In this document: piece by piece, positions 52,970 through 61,286 of the stretch
Numbering within the stretch: position 1 is the first letter of the stretch
How the letters are laid out: each line of letters opens with the position of its first letter
Origin: Devosia sp. MC521
GTDB taxonomy: Bacteria > Pseudomonadota > Alphaproteobacteria > Rhizobiales > Devosiaceae
DNA: 64,000 nucleotides
NCBI RefSeq assembly: GCF_014127105.1
Contig: NZ_CP059902.1
Location: 3,656,501-3,720,500, forward strand
Direction: 5' to 3'
Program-made: the position numbers and the translations under genes
The notes under the pieces: model-generated
The model's input: only the letters and a program-made list of their open reading frames with translations
Told to the model about the DNA's origin: nothing
Database searches by the model: none

Positions 52970-54478
52970 CTAGTGCCCGCTCTGCTCAGGCGCGCTGTAG
53001 TTCCGCAGGGCGAAGCCCACGCCAATGGCCAAGAGTGCCACGATTGTTGCAGCGCTGAGGAGAACCGTTTGGTGAGCACTGGAAAAAGCCAGACGCGCCG
53101 CCTGTTCCAAAAGCCCTGCCTGATCGCCTAGGCCTTGGGCAGCCAACATGGTCTCCCCAATCGAATCCTTGGCATTGGCAGGCACGAGTGCCGCAAGACC
53201 CTCAGGCACACGTAGGTTTGTGGCGTAGATATTGGTGAGCAAGACGCCAAAGAGCGAAATGCCCAAGCCTGCGCCCAGCTCATAGCCCGTGCCTTCTAGT
53301 GAGCCCGCCGCTCCGGCTTTGTCGGCCGGCGCATTCGACATAATGGCGATCGAGGATGCTGTAAGGCCGATGCTGAGGGCCAGTCCAAGCATTGCCATCA
53401 TCAGGTAAACCGTTACGCCGGGGTGGTGGAAATCGCTGACACCCAAGACGCTCAGCGCCAGGGCCGCAATCAACAACGACGCCGGTGCGAGCCACTTTAG
53501 CCCGACGTATTTGACCAGATAGCCTGCCACAGGTCCGCCAATCGCCGAGGCGACGACGAGCGGCATCATGAAGAGACCGGCTTGAAGCGGGCTACGGCCA
53601 ACCACAAACTGCAATTCCTGCGCGATAGTGAGTTCCACTCCAGCCAGCGCGCCGGTCACGACCAGTGCCATGACCACGCCCGCGACAATAGCGGGTGTTT
53701 GCAGGAGGCTCATATCGAGCATGGGCGTTGCCGAGCGCAATTGCTGGCGCACAAACCAGACGATCAGTGCCAGCCCGATGGCCGCAATGGAGAGGCTGGT
53801 GATGACTGAACTGCCGGGCTTAAAGCCAGATTTGAGAGCGTAAACGGTGGCAATCAGGCCAAGAATAAGGGCCAGTGCCTGTCCGAATTTCCACTCGGCC
53901 GTGCCTTCTGGCTTGCGCTTCGGGACGACGAAATAGGCGAGCGGCCAGACAATGGCCATTACCGGCACATTGATCAAAAACACCGAGCCCCACCAGAAGT
54001 GCTCAAGCAGGAAACCGCCCACCAGCGGACCGAAAGCCGCGCCTGCCCCGCCGATCGTGCCCCAGAGGCCCAAAGCCATGGCGCGTTCATTCGCATCGTC
54101 AAACGTCTGGCGAATAATGGCCAGAATATTGGGCATCACCATGGAGGCGCCGATCGCGAGCACCAGTCGCGCGCCGATCAAAACGCTGGCGGTGGGAGCG
54201 AAAGCGGCAATCACCGAGGCGACCAAAAATATGGCGAGCCCGGTGAGCAACATCCGCTTATGCCCCACCCTGTCGGCCAGAGTACCCATTGGCACCAAAA
54301 GACCGGCCATGATCAGGGGGTAAATGTCGATGATCCAGAGGATTTCGGTGCCACTCGCGCCCAGTGCCAAGGTCAAAGACGGCACAGCGATGTGCAAGAT
54401 GGTCATGTCGATGACGATCGGCACAAAGGCAACCAGAACTGCGATCAGCACCAGCCATCTGTTATGAGTCTTCGGCAT
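52970..54478 (-). CDS. MFS transporter, DHA2 family drug exporter
   Basis: This 502-residue protein has 14 predicted membrane helices, the layout of DHA2 exporters such as QacA, SmvA and LfrA. Motif A is GTLADRVGHKRMLLTG after helix 2. Motif D1 is in VIDMTILHIAVPSL in helix 1, and motif C-like GGAGAAFGPLVGGFL lies in helix 5. These proton antiporters remove quaternary ammonium compounds and cationic dyes. The start at 54478 has GAGG upstream. It is divergent from a TetR regulator with a perfect palindrome between them, the usual self-controlled efflux pair. Confidence 0.92.
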   Translation of the reverse strand: MPKTHNRWLVLIAVLVAFVPIVIDMTILHIAVPSLTLALGASGTEILWIIDIYPLIMAGLLVPMGTLADRVGHKRMLLTGLAIFLVASVIAAFAPTASVLIGARLVLAIGASMVMPNILAIIRQTFDDANERAMALGLWGTIGGAGAAFGPLVGGFLLEHFWWGSVFLINVPVMAIVWPLAYFVVPKRKPEGTAEWKFGQALALILGLIATVYALKSGFKPGSSVITSLSIAAIGLALIVWFVRQQLRSATPMLDMSLLQTPAIVAGVVMALVVTGALAGVELTIAQELQFVVGRSPLQAGLFMMPLVVASAIGGPVAGYLVKYVGLKWLAPASLLIAALALSVLGVSDFHHPGVTVYLMMAMLGLALSIGLTASSIAIMSNAPADKAGAAGSLEGTGYELGAGLGISLFGVLLTNIYATNLRVPEGLAALVPANAKDSIGETMLAAQGLGDQAGLLEQAARLAFSSAHQTVLLSAATIVALLAIGVGFALRNYSAPEQSGH

Positions 54479-54537
54479 CGTACACCTCTTTTTGAGTCAT
54501 TGCGGCCTAGCGTCGCCGCCAAAGATTGGCTATTTAT

Positions 54538-54553
54538 ATCCGTCCGGACGGAT
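54538..54553. promoter_or_regulatory. TetR operator in the MFS/tetR divergent promoter
   Basis: ATCCGTCC followed directly by GGACGGAT is a perfect 16-bp palindrome. It is 15 bp before the tetR GTG and 60 bp before the MFS ATG, beside AT-rich TATTTATATC that could be a -10 region. It is almost surely the TetR binding site that controls both genes. Confidence 0.8.
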
Positions 54554-54568
54554 TGAAAAGAGAGAAAA

Positions 54569-55120
54569 GTGGGTAGAAAACAAACAATTGATCGTGGTGC
54601 CTTGCTCGATGCCGCCGAGCGCGTGGTGTTTCGCGATGGCGCTGGGCAGCTGACAATCGAAGCGGTTGCCGCCGAAGCTGGGGTCAGCAAAGGCGGGGTG
54701 CTTTACGCGTTCACCAATAAGGATGGTTTGATCGACGCCATGTTCACGCGCGTCTTTGCCGCAATGGACGAGATCGCCAACGCGCGCATGGCTGAGATGG
54801 AAGATACAAGCGAAAACCGCGTTCGCGCCCACACCATCGCCAGTCGCGACGCCGGACAGAGCCTGAACGAGCGCTCGGTTGCGCTCGTGACCAATTTCAT
54901 GCGGTCGCCGCAATATCGGAAAGGGGCGCTGGAGTATTACGAACAACTCCTGCACAAGCTGGACCTCTCGACCCCGTCAGGTCGAAAAGCGCGCCTCGCG
55001 CTCTTTGCCAGCGAAGGCGCGCTCCTGCTGCGCGGCATGGATTTTTACCCCATCAGCGAAAGCGACTGGGTCGAAATCCATAATGATATTCTCTCTATTC
55101 TGCTTGCTGAGAAGCCTTGA
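54569..55120 (+). CDS. TetR family repressor of the divergent efflux pump
   Basis: This 183-residue regulator starts at GTG 54569. The N-terminal helix-turn-helix (residues 9-55: GALLDAAERVVFRDGAGQLT, then GVSKGGVLYAFTNKDGLIDAMF) is standard TetR, and the C-terminal part resembles the TetR_C domains of SmvR-like repressors (LRGMDFYPISESDW). It faces the DHA2 transporter gene with a perfect palindrome between them, so it likely represses both until a pump substrate binds. Its last 26 bases overlap the 3' end of the convergent glycosyltransferase gene. Confidence 0.92.
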   Translation: MGRKQTIDRGALLDAAERVVFRDGAGQLTIEAVAAEAGVSKGGVLYAFTNKDGLIDAMFTRVFAAMDEIANARMAEMEDTSENRVRAHTIASRDAGQSLNERSVALVTNFMRSPQYRKGALEYYEQLLHKLDLSTPSGRKARLALFASEGALLLRGMDFYPISESDWVEIHNDILSILLAEKP

Positions 55121-55946
55121 GGCGCGGCTCAAGGTGATCTTCAAAGAGCAGGCCCGGCTGTGCCGCGAGGGCATCGCCGAATTCGGCCTCGGCCGCTATC
55201 GAAACGGTTAGGAAGGCAGCGACGCCGTCCACATCGCTTTGCGATAGCCCATAATAGCCACTTTCCAATCTCCTCAGGATCTCGCGCTTGGAGCGGATCA
55301 TCCCTTCAGTCACATTGGTGGAATTGCTCATCGAGCCTTCGCGCTTGATATAATCATGCAGCGGCTCGCCCAAATGGTAGCTTTGTGGCGCCGTCCGGTA
55401 GAGCTGCAGCAAAAACTCCAAGTCGGTCATATTGCTCATGCCGGTCTCAAACCGCCCATCAGCTTTGGCTCGGTCCCACACCACCATTGAGTCCATCGAA
55501 AGGCTCACCCATTTGTGTTCGCCCGGCGTCAGCGCGCGGTTCTCGCCAACGCCGACAAAGCGCAGGTGGGCAAAACTCATGTCCATGACATCAAGCGCGG
55601 TGGTGACAATGGCAAAATCCTTGAGCGCTGACACAGCTTTCTCAAGTTTTGTGGGCTTTAGCCGATCGTCCGCATCCAAAATTGCGGCATAGGGCGCGGT
55701 AATCGTTTCGAGTGCCACATTGCGCGTCACCGAAGCGCCAAGGCCAATGCCGCCGCTGGTGAGAAAACGCTGGCGCGGATCGTTTAGGCCCTGTTCATAC
55801 ATGTAGGAGCGATAATCGAAGCCGTCGTCGGCGATGATCCAGTGTTCCCAGTCGCCGTGTGTTTGGTTCAGTACGCTTGTCGCGGTCGTCGCCAGCGTGC
55901 TTTGGGCGTGAAAGGCAGGCGTAATGATGGCGACCGTATGGGGCAT
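55095..55946 (-). CDS. Family 2 glycosyltransferase
   Basis: This 283-residue GT-A fold enzyme starts VAIITPAFHAQSTLATTATSVLNQTHGDWEHWIIADDG, the usual nucleotide-sugar-binding half. The metal-binding aspartates are in AAILDADDRLKPTKLEKA (DxD type, residues about 92-97). No membrane segment follows, so it is soluble or peripheral. Acceptor and sugar are unknown, and there are no neighbouring polysaccharide genes to suggest a pathway. It ends inside the tetR gene with a 26-bp convergent overlap. GGAG lies just before the ATG at 55946. Confidence 0.87.
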   Translation of the reverse strand: MPHTVAIITPAFHAQSTLATTATSVLNQTHGDWEHWIIADDGFDYRSYMYEQGLNDPRQRFLTSGGIGLGASVTRNVALETITAPYAAILDADDRLKPTKLEKAVSALKDFAIVTTALDVMDMSFAHLRFVGVGENRALTPGEHKWVSLSMDSMVVWDRAKADGRFETGMSNMTDLEFLLQLYRTAPQSYHLGEPLHDYIKREGSMSNSTNVTEGMIRSKREILRRLESGYYGLSQSDVDGVAAFLTVSIAAEAEFGDALAAQPGLLFEDHLEPRLKASQQAE

Positions 55947-56062
55947 GGATGCTCCTTAGCTCTTGAACCCGGCTAGGCCATACCCATATCTTGAGCGCGT
56001 TGCAGACGCCATATGTGTTCGGGTCTGCGACAGGACGTTGCTTGATGTTCAAGGACGCTTAA

Positions 56063-56482
56063 ATGTCGCGTATTTCGGTGTTTTCCGCACCTTTCCTCCT
56101 CGGGTTTGATAACTTTGAGGAGCGCATTGATCGCCTTCAGCGTGCTGCTGACGGCTATCCGCCCTATAATATCGAGCGCGTTCAGACCGAAGATGGCGCT
56201 GAACGATTTTTGATCTCGGTTGCCGTCGCTGGGTTCTCGCAAAATGAACTCGAGGTGCAGGTTGAAGACAATCAGCTGCAGCTACGAGGAAAACAGAAAG
56301 ACGACCCCGGTCGTGACTATCTGCATCGCGGCATTGCGGCCCGCCAATTCCAACGGAGCTTTCTGCTTGCCGACGGAATGCAAGTCCTCGATGCAACTTT
56401 AGGGCATGGTATGCTCGTTATCACTGCTGAGCGTCCTCGCGCTCAGAAGATCGCCCGAATTATCAACATTCGCTCTCTCTAA
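56063..56482 (+). CDS. Small heat shock protein, Hsp20 family (IbpA-like)
   Basis: This 139-residue alpha-crystallin-domain chaperone has an N-terminal FSAPFLLGFDNFEERIDRLQRAADGYPPYNIER, as in the IbpA group. The crystallin domain then runs over residues about 34-128 (ISVAVAGFSQNELEVQVEDNQLQLRGKQ, LHRGIAARQFQRSFLLADG), and the C-terminal IxI-like motif is ARIINI. It holds unfolded proteins for refolding. It is followed within 75 bp by a DUF1150 gene, a pairing conserved in alphaproteobacteria. I found no convincing ROSE thermometer element in the roughly 115 bases before it, although that would be the expected regulator. Confidence 0.92.
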   Translation: MSRISVFSAPFLLGFDNFEERIDRLQRAADGYPPYNIERVQTEDGAERFLISVAVAGFSQNELEVQVEDNQLQLRGKQKDDPGRDYLHRGIAARQFQRSFLLADGMQVLDATLGHGMLVITAERPRAQKIARIINIRSL

Positions 56483-56557
56483 ATGAGCACTCCTCCCCAA
56501 GGGCCGAGCCTCCGGCCCGTGCCAGGAGAGAGCCAAGGAAAGGAAAGGGCCGACCCG

Positions 56558-56842
56558 ATGATGGACAAAAGCAATTCCGACCTTCATGCGGATGAACTGA
56601 ACCCGCTTAAGCATCTCACGCGCGCCCAGTTTGCCGCGCTCGGGGGTGATGCGGTCGCCTATATTAAAGCCGTGCCTGGTTCGCTGCTGACGACGCTCAT
56701 CGAGGAAGGTCATTTCGACGCCGCTGGTGAATATCACCTGGTGATGTCTGCTGATGGCACCCCGCTCATGGTGGCTGATACCACCGAGGCCGTCGCAGAA
56801 TGGCTGTCGGACCAGCGGATAGGCGTCGCAACTCTGCATTAG
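56558..56842 (+). CDS. DUF1150 family protein
   Basis: This 94-residue protein belongs to the alphaproteobacterial DUF1150 family. The start is ATG 56558 (or 56561), with AAGGAAAGG upstream; the frame to 56483 adds a proline-rich stretch with no ribosome site. The core is HLTRAQFAALGGDAVAYIKAV followed by YHLVMSADGTPLMVADTTEAVAEWLSD. It is encoded directly after hsp20 and probably co-transcribed. The constant pairing suggests a role beside the chaperone, but none has been shown to my knowledge. Confidence 0.9.
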   Translation: MMDKSNSDLHADELNPLKHLTRAQFAALGGDAVAYIKAVPGSLLTTLIEEGHFDAAGEYHLVMSADGTPLMVADTTEAVAEWLSDQRIGVATLH

Positions 56843-56866
56843 GCGGAGTTGAAAAGCCCAAAGAAA

Positions 56867-56898
56867 AACCCCCGGAGCGCGTGCTGCGGGGGTTTTTT
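56867..56898. terminator. Bidirectional terminator between DUF1150 gene and ptsN
   Basis: AACCCCC (56867-56873) pairs with GGGGGTT (56888-56894), with T6 on the plus side and an A-rich stretch (T-rich on the minus strand) on the other. It can end both convergent transcripts. Confidence 0.88.
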
Positions 56899-56915
56899 AA
56901 TCTTTGCCTAGCGGT

Positions 56916-57380
56916 TTACGCCGCGTCTTCTTCCAACTGCTCGGTCAGCAGCACGTGCAGACGATCTGCATCGTTTTCGGCTCGGAGTTGGTCGACCACG
57001 CTTTCGGTGCGCAGAATGCGCGCTACGCGTGAGAGGGCCTTGAGGTGATCAGCGCCAGCGCCAACAGGGGCGAGCAGCATCACAACAATGTCCACTGGCT
57101 GGTCGTCGACAGCGTCGAACTCGATCGCCTCATCAAGGCGAGCGAACACAGCGGTTACGCCTTGGAGTCCGGATACCTTGCCATGCGGGATAGCAATTCC
57201 GTTGCCCAAACCTGTCGAACCCAACTCTTCTCGTGCCATCAGCACTTCGAGAATGGTCTCTGCAGGAAATCCGGTAAGCTCGGCGCCCTTTTGGGAAAGG
57301 AGCTCAAACAGATGGCGTTTGTCGCGCACACCCGTGCAAGTCAGCACGGCATGTTCTGCCAGAATATCGGCCAATTCCAT
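56916..57380 (-). CDS. ptsN: PTS IIA-like nitrogen-regulatory protein PtsN
   Basis: This 154-residue EIIA-Ntr protein accepts phosphate from NPr at His66 in GNGIAIPHGKV. Its phosphorylation state controls potassium uptake, RpoN-linked functions and other targets. The fold runs from LADILAEHAVLTCTGVRDKRHLFELLS through PVDIVVMLLAPVGAGADHLKALSRVARILR. It is the last gene of the rpoN-hpf-ptsN block, 47 bp after hpf. No sugar-transport EIIB or EIIC domain is attached, consistent with a regulatory role only. Confidence 0.95.
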   Translation of the reverse strand: MELADILAEHAVLTCTGVRDKRHLFELLSQKGAELTGFPAETILEVLMAREELGSTGLGNGIAIPHGKVSGLQGVTAVFARLDEAIEFDAVDDQPVDIVVMLLAPVGAGADHLKALSRVARILRTESVVDQLRAENDADRLHVLLTEQLEEDAA

Positions 57381-57427
57381 AAGTCTGCCTTAGGGTCTCA
57401 TCAGCGAAAACAGTCGGCGGGCGCCCA

Positions 57428-58003
57428 TTAACTGGCGCTCAGGGCTGGGTCAATCCAGCCGATATTGCCGTCCGCGCGGCGGTAGACCACATTCAGACCG
57501 CCATGTCCAGCGTGGCGGAACATAACGACTTGTTGACCGGTAAAGTCGAGCTCCATAACGGCCTCGTCTACGCTCATCTGTCTGAGGTTTTTCGTGGTCT
57601 CGGCAATCACCGGCGGAGCATAGTCCTCTTCGAGCTCGTCAACACCCTCTGTCCCTCCAAAAACTGTGTATTGCGCGACGAAGTCGTCCTCGGCATTTGC
57701 TTCCGCACGACGGTGCGAGCGCAGCTTGCGGTTATAACGGCGGAGTCTTTTTTCGATATTGTTTGCGACGATTTCATAGGTCGCGGTCGGGTCTTGCGCC
57801 TTCCCGCTCACCTGCAGCGTAGCCCCTGTATCAAGGTGAACCACGCAGTCGGCATGGAAACCAATGCCATCGGGCGTCAGGGTAAGATGGCCGTCATAGC
57901 CGCCGTCGAAGTACTTTCGCACCACGTGAGCGACGTGATCTTGGGCTTTGCCACGCAGGGCATCACCAACGTCCATATTCTTTCCCGAAACACGTAGGGT
58001 CAT
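57428..58003 (-). CDS. hpf: Ribosome hibernation promoting factor, long form
   Basis: This 191-residue protein starts at ATG 58003 (MTLRVSGKNMDVGDALRGKAQDHV) with AAGGAAG upstream; the longer frame to 58105 is not supported. The N-terminal S30AE domain (residues 1-105) blocks the decoding site. The C-terminal dimerisation domain (about 130-185, with RQMSVDEAVMELDFTGQQVVMFRHAGHGGLNVVYRRADGNIGWIDP) joins two 70S ribosomes into 100S dimers. It is the long form found in most bacteria, unlike the short E. coli HPF. It lies between rpoN and ptsN. Confidence 0.94.
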   Translation of the reverse strand: MTLRVSGKNMDVGDALRGKAQDHVAHVVRKYFDGGYDGHLTLTPDGIGFHADCVVHLDTGATLQVSGKAQDPTATYEIVANNIEKRLRRYNRKLRSHRRAEANAEDDFVAQYTVFGGTEGVDELEEDYAPPVIAETTKNLRQMSVDEAVMELDFTGQQVVMFRHAGHGGLNVVYRRADGNIGWIDPALSAS

Positions 58004-58439
58004 GGCTTTCTTCCTTTCGGTCGTATGGCCAGACGAGATGTTCCGTAAGCCGCTTCCCGGCTTTACGGGATCTGCGTCTGTCAGCACGCGAAACCGCACT
58101 GACAAGAGGATGCTAGCCCCGCTCTTAACCCAAGTCCATGACGAACTAGGCTTCCTTAGGAGTTTAGCGAGGTGACAGCACTCCTTTGTCAGACTACGCT
58201 TCGCGCTGAAATAACGGGGCGTTTTGCCCTTAGTTCCGAAAAACTTTGCTTAGCGCTCAAGGTTTTTTCTGTGTCAGCGCGACGCGCAGAAATTGCGCCC
58301 TGTCAGTCACTTCACCCGGTCTAGTCGGCGGCGGCATCAGCCCCTAACCACCACGGGTCGAGCCAAGCCGAAAGCCGCCAAATCAGACTGAAATCTCGAC
58401 AGATTTTGGCCGTCAGACGCGCAGGCGCGCGGGACCAGT
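58004..58439. other. Long leader between rpoN and hpf
   Basis: These 436 bases contain no gene. I see a hairpin with a single bulge (GTAAGCCG/CGGCTTTAC, about 58046-58068) close to the hpf start, and GC-rich inverted stretches elsewhere. I looked for a sigma-54 -24/-12 box reading toward hpf and did not find one. Its length suggests hpf has its own promoter here rather than relying on rpoN. Confidence 0.45.
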
Positions 58440-59939
58440 TTAGTCGGCGAGGTTCTTCTTTTGACGACGGCGAATGACCGAGGAAGGGATATTCATGCCT
58501 TCGCGGTATTTGGCCACAGTGCGTCTGGCCAATTCGATACCCTGCTCTTTGCGCAAAATCTCGGCGATGGTGTCGTCAGAGAGAATGGCCTTGGCGTCTT
58601 CGGCGTCGATCAAATTTTTGATCCGATGGCGCACGGCTTCCGCCGAATGGTCGGCCCCGCCCTCCGATGAGGCAATGGCGGTGGTGAAGAAATACTTCAT
58701 CTCATAAAGGCCGCGGGGGGTGGCCATATATTTTTGGGCCGTCACGCGCGACACGGTCGACTCGTGCATTTCAATGGCTTCGGCCACCATTTTCAGCGTC
58801 ATCGGCTTGAGGTGCGAGACCCCGTGGGTCAGAAATCCATCTTGCTGACGAACGATTTCTGTCGCCACCTTGGTAATGGTTTGCGCCCGCTGATCTAGGC
58901 TCTTGGTCAGCCAGTTTGCGGTTTGCAGGCAGTCGATCAGAAAAGTCTTCTCGGCCGTATCGCGGGTCTTCTTGGTCACCGTTGCGTAATAAACGCGGTT
59001 GACGAGTACGCGCGGCAAGATTTCGGAATTGAGCTCAATCTGCCACCCGCCATCAGGCCCTGGCCGAACGAACACGTCCGGAACGATAGACTCCACTGGC
59101 GCGATATCAAACGCTAGGCCGGGCTTGGGGTCGAGCTGCTTGAGCTCGGCCAACATATCGATCAGATCTTCCTTGTCGCAGCCGATGGTTTTGAGCAGCG
59201 CCGACATATTATGGTCGGCCAGCAAATCCAGGTTCTCGATCAGCTTTTGCATCACCGGGTCAAATCTATCCCGCTCGATGAGCTGGAGTGTCAGACACTC
59301 GGCCACCGAACGCGCGAACAGTCCCATGGGCTCGCAGGTCTGCAGCACCTGCAATACTGCCTCAACATCTTCGATGTCGGCTCCGAGCAGCTCGGCGATG
59401 CTGTCGAGTTCGACGCTGAGATAGCCAGCCTCGTTCAGCCCATCGATGAGATGTTGGGCGATCAGCCGATCGGCTGTCGTGCGCAGCACCATATTGGCTT
59501 GCGCTTCCAAATGATCGGACAGGCGCGGCTTAGCGGCGACATATTGGTCGAGGTCCGATGTTTCGCCGCCATCAAACGAGCCGCCACGGTCCGGCCCAGA
59601 GGTCTGGCCAATGTCTTGCGGAATAGCATCGGGGAAGACGTTTTCGATCGCAGTGTCATAGCCCTCGGCGATTTGGTCAGCGTCTTGAATACGTTCGCCC
59701 TGCGCGACAGTGTCTTCATAGGCGCTCATCTCAACCGGCGTTTCCACCGGCTCGCTATCGGCACTGTCTTCGCTCGGCCCCTCTTCACGCTCCAGCAGCG
59801 GATTGCGCAGCAGCTCGGTCTCAACGAAAGCGTTGAGCTCAAGATGGCTAAGCTGCAGCAGTCTGATGGACTGCATCAGCTGCGGCGTCAGCGTTAGCGA
59901 TTGGGACTGGCGAAATTCCAGCCGTGGCGAAAGCGCCAT
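58440..59939 (-). CDS. rpoN: RNA polymerase sigma-54 factor
   Basis: This 499-residue protein starts at ATG 59939 (MALSPRLEFRQSQSLTLTPQLMQSIRLLQLSHLELNAFVE), the glutamine-rich activator-responsive region I. The acidic region II covers about residues 55-125. The core-binding domain follows, then the helix-turn-helix near residue 390-410 and the RpoN box ARRTVAKYR close to the end, which reads the -24 promoter element. It directs nitrogen, motility and other genes that need an AAA activator. It sits in the conserved order lptB-rpoN-hpf-ptsN, 133 bp after lptB. Confidence 0.96.
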   Translation of the reverse strand: MALSPRLEFRQSQSLTLTPQLMQSIRLLQLSHLELNAFVETELLRNPLLEREEGPSEDSADSEPVETPVEMSAYEDTVAQGERIQDADQIAEGYDTAIENVFPDAIPQDIGQTSGPDRGGSFDGGETSDLDQYVAAKPRLSDHLEAQANMVLRTTADRLIAQHLIDGLNEAGYLSVELDSIAELLGADIEDVEAVLQVLQTCEPMGLFARSVAECLTLQLIERDRFDPVMQKLIENLDLLADHNMSALLKTIGCDKEDLIDMLAELKQLDPKPGLAFDIAPVESIVPDVFVRPGPDGGWQIELNSEILPRVLVNRVYYATVTKKTRDTAEKTFLIDCLQTANWLTKSLDQRAQTITKVATEIVRQQDGFLTHGVSHLKPMTLKMVAEAIEMHESTVSRVTAQKYMATPRGLYEMKYFFTTAIASSEGGADHSAEAVRHRIKNLIDAEDAKAILSDDTIAEILRKEQGIELARRTVAKYREGMNIPSSVIRRRQKKNLAD

Positions 59940-60072
59940 GCGTGTGAGGTCTCGTGTTGCAATGTCCGGCCGATAAGGCCGCTTCCCGCCGGGACCATGC
60001 AACAAAATAAGGCGTCCGGCAAGTTTCGTGCCAGATATTTCAGGCGACGAAATTCAGTTTAACCAGAACGCG

Positions 60073-60828
60073 CTAGATGGAGAAACCTTCGCCCAGATAG
60101 ACCCGTCGTGCTTCTGGATCGGCCGAAATCATCTCTGGCTTGCCTTGGATCATCACCTTGCCGCCATGGATAAGATAGGCGCGATCGACGAGGCCAAGGG
60201 TCTCACGCACAGCGTGGTCGGTGATCAGCACGCCAATGCCACGTTGGGTGAGCTGGCGCACGAGGCCCTTCACTTCAGCCACGGCAATGGGGTCAACGCC
60301 CGCAAACGGCTCGTCGAGCAGCATAAAGGCAGGGTCAGCCGCAAGGGCACGCGCGATCTCGACGCGCCGACGCTCGCCGCCCGAAAGGGCGAGGGCATTA
60401 GATTTCGCGAGATGTTCAATAGAAAATTCGCTCAGCAGCGCTTCCAGGCGACGCTTGCGCTCAGCCTTGCCACTGACCGTGTTTTCAAGCACGGCCATGA
60501 TATTGCCGGTGACGGTCAGCCCGCGAAAAATGCTTGGCTCCTGAGGGAGGTAGCCGATCCCCAGCTGCCCGCGCTGAAAAAGCGGCAGGCGGGTGATGTT
60601 TTGACCATCAATAACAATGGTGCCTGCGTCCGGCTTCACCAGGCCCATGATCATAGTGAAAACGGTGGTTTTGCCAGCGCCATTCGGGCCAAGTAGGCCA
60701 ACGGCTTCGCCGCGCCTCACAGCGAGCGACACATCGCGCACGACGACGCGCTTGCCAAAGCTCTTGGCCAAATTATTGGCGACCAGCCAACCGGTCTGGT
60801 CGACACGTGCTGAGGTTTCTGCACTCAT
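60073..60828 (-). CDS. lptB: LPS export ABC transporter ATP-binding protein LptB
   Basis: This 251-residue ABC ATPase has Walker A GPNGAGKTT, the Q loop in YLPQEPSIF, signature LSGGERRRVEIARAL, Walker B FMLLDEPFAGVDPIAV and the switch His in LITDHAVRE. The PQEPSIFRGLTV segment is typical of LptB. With LptF and LptG, encoded elsewhere, it powers extraction of lipopolysaccharide from the inner membrane. Its start overlaps the lptA stop by 4 bp, so lptC-lptA-lptB are translationally coupled. Confidence 0.96.
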   Translation of the reverse strand: MSAETSARVDQTGWLVANNLAKSFGKRVVVRDVSLAVRRGEAVGLLGPNGAGKTTVFTMIMGLVKPDAGTIVIDGQNITRLPLFQRGQLGIGYLPQEPSIFRGLTVTGNIMAVLENTVSGKAERKRRLEALLSEFSIEHLAKSNALALSGGERRRVEIARALAADPAFMLLDEPFAGVDPIAVAEVKGLVRQLTQRGIGVLITDHAVRETLGLVDRAYLIHGGKVMIQGKPEMISADPEARRVYLGEGFSI

Positions 60829-61286
60829 TGAGAGGTGAAAACCCCCGTCACGCGGCCGCCGCCAGAACTGGTGAAGGTCGAGACATTGGTTTCAAGGTTC
60901 ACCACCAATTCGGTCGCATCGACAGTGCCGGATGCGTTCTTCACCTTCACATTGCCGGTGAGGCGCATCAGCTGGTCGGCCGGGGTGAACACGGCGCGGT
61001 CGCCGGTTGAATCCTGGTCCTTGGTCAGCAGGCGCACATTGCCCCCGGTGGCCTCAAAGGTTTTGATGTCGCTGGTGCCGCCATCGCCATAGGTCGCCAC
61101 AACCTTGGGCGCCCAGACGGTTACAACGGGATGCTTGACCACAACATTGCCGGTGAACACTGCTTCCCGGTCGGTTTCGTTCATCACGAACTCATCCGAG
61201 GAGATCTCGACAGGGTTTTGGGCCTGCGCGGGGCTAGCTGCTAAAAGCGGTATCAGCACAGCGGGGATCGCTAACCAGCGTTTCAT
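60825..61286 (-). CDS. lptA: LPS transport periplasmic protein LptA
   Basis: This 153-residue OstA-domain protein has a signal peptide (residues 1-22, ending AQA) and a beta-jellyroll repeat over residues 25-145 (PVEISSDEFVMNETDREAVFTGNVVVKHPVVTVWAPKVV...). It forms the periplasmic bridge that carries LPS between LptC and LptD. It overlaps both neighbours by 4 bp (lptC before and lptB after), a tight operon. It is shorter than E. coli LptA, as usual in alphaproteobacteria. Confidence 0.93.
   Translation of the reverse strand: MKRWLAIPAVLIPLLAASPAQAQNPVEISSDEFVMNETDREAVFTGNVVVKHPVVTVWAPKVVATYGDGGTSDIKTFEATGGNVRLLTKDQDSTGDRAVFTPADQLMRLTGNVKVKNASGTVDATELVVNLETNVSTFTSSGGGRVTGVFTSQ

Noticed and set aside
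56000..56062. ROSE-type RNA thermometer before hsp20
   Set aside because: The leader lacks a clear anti-Shine-Dalgarno U(U/C)GCU pairing with the ribosome site, so the call would rest on family expectation only.
58004..58439. Sigma-54 promoter in front of hpf
   Set aside because: No GG-N10-GC pair with the TGGCAC/TTGC consensus was found on the minus strand.
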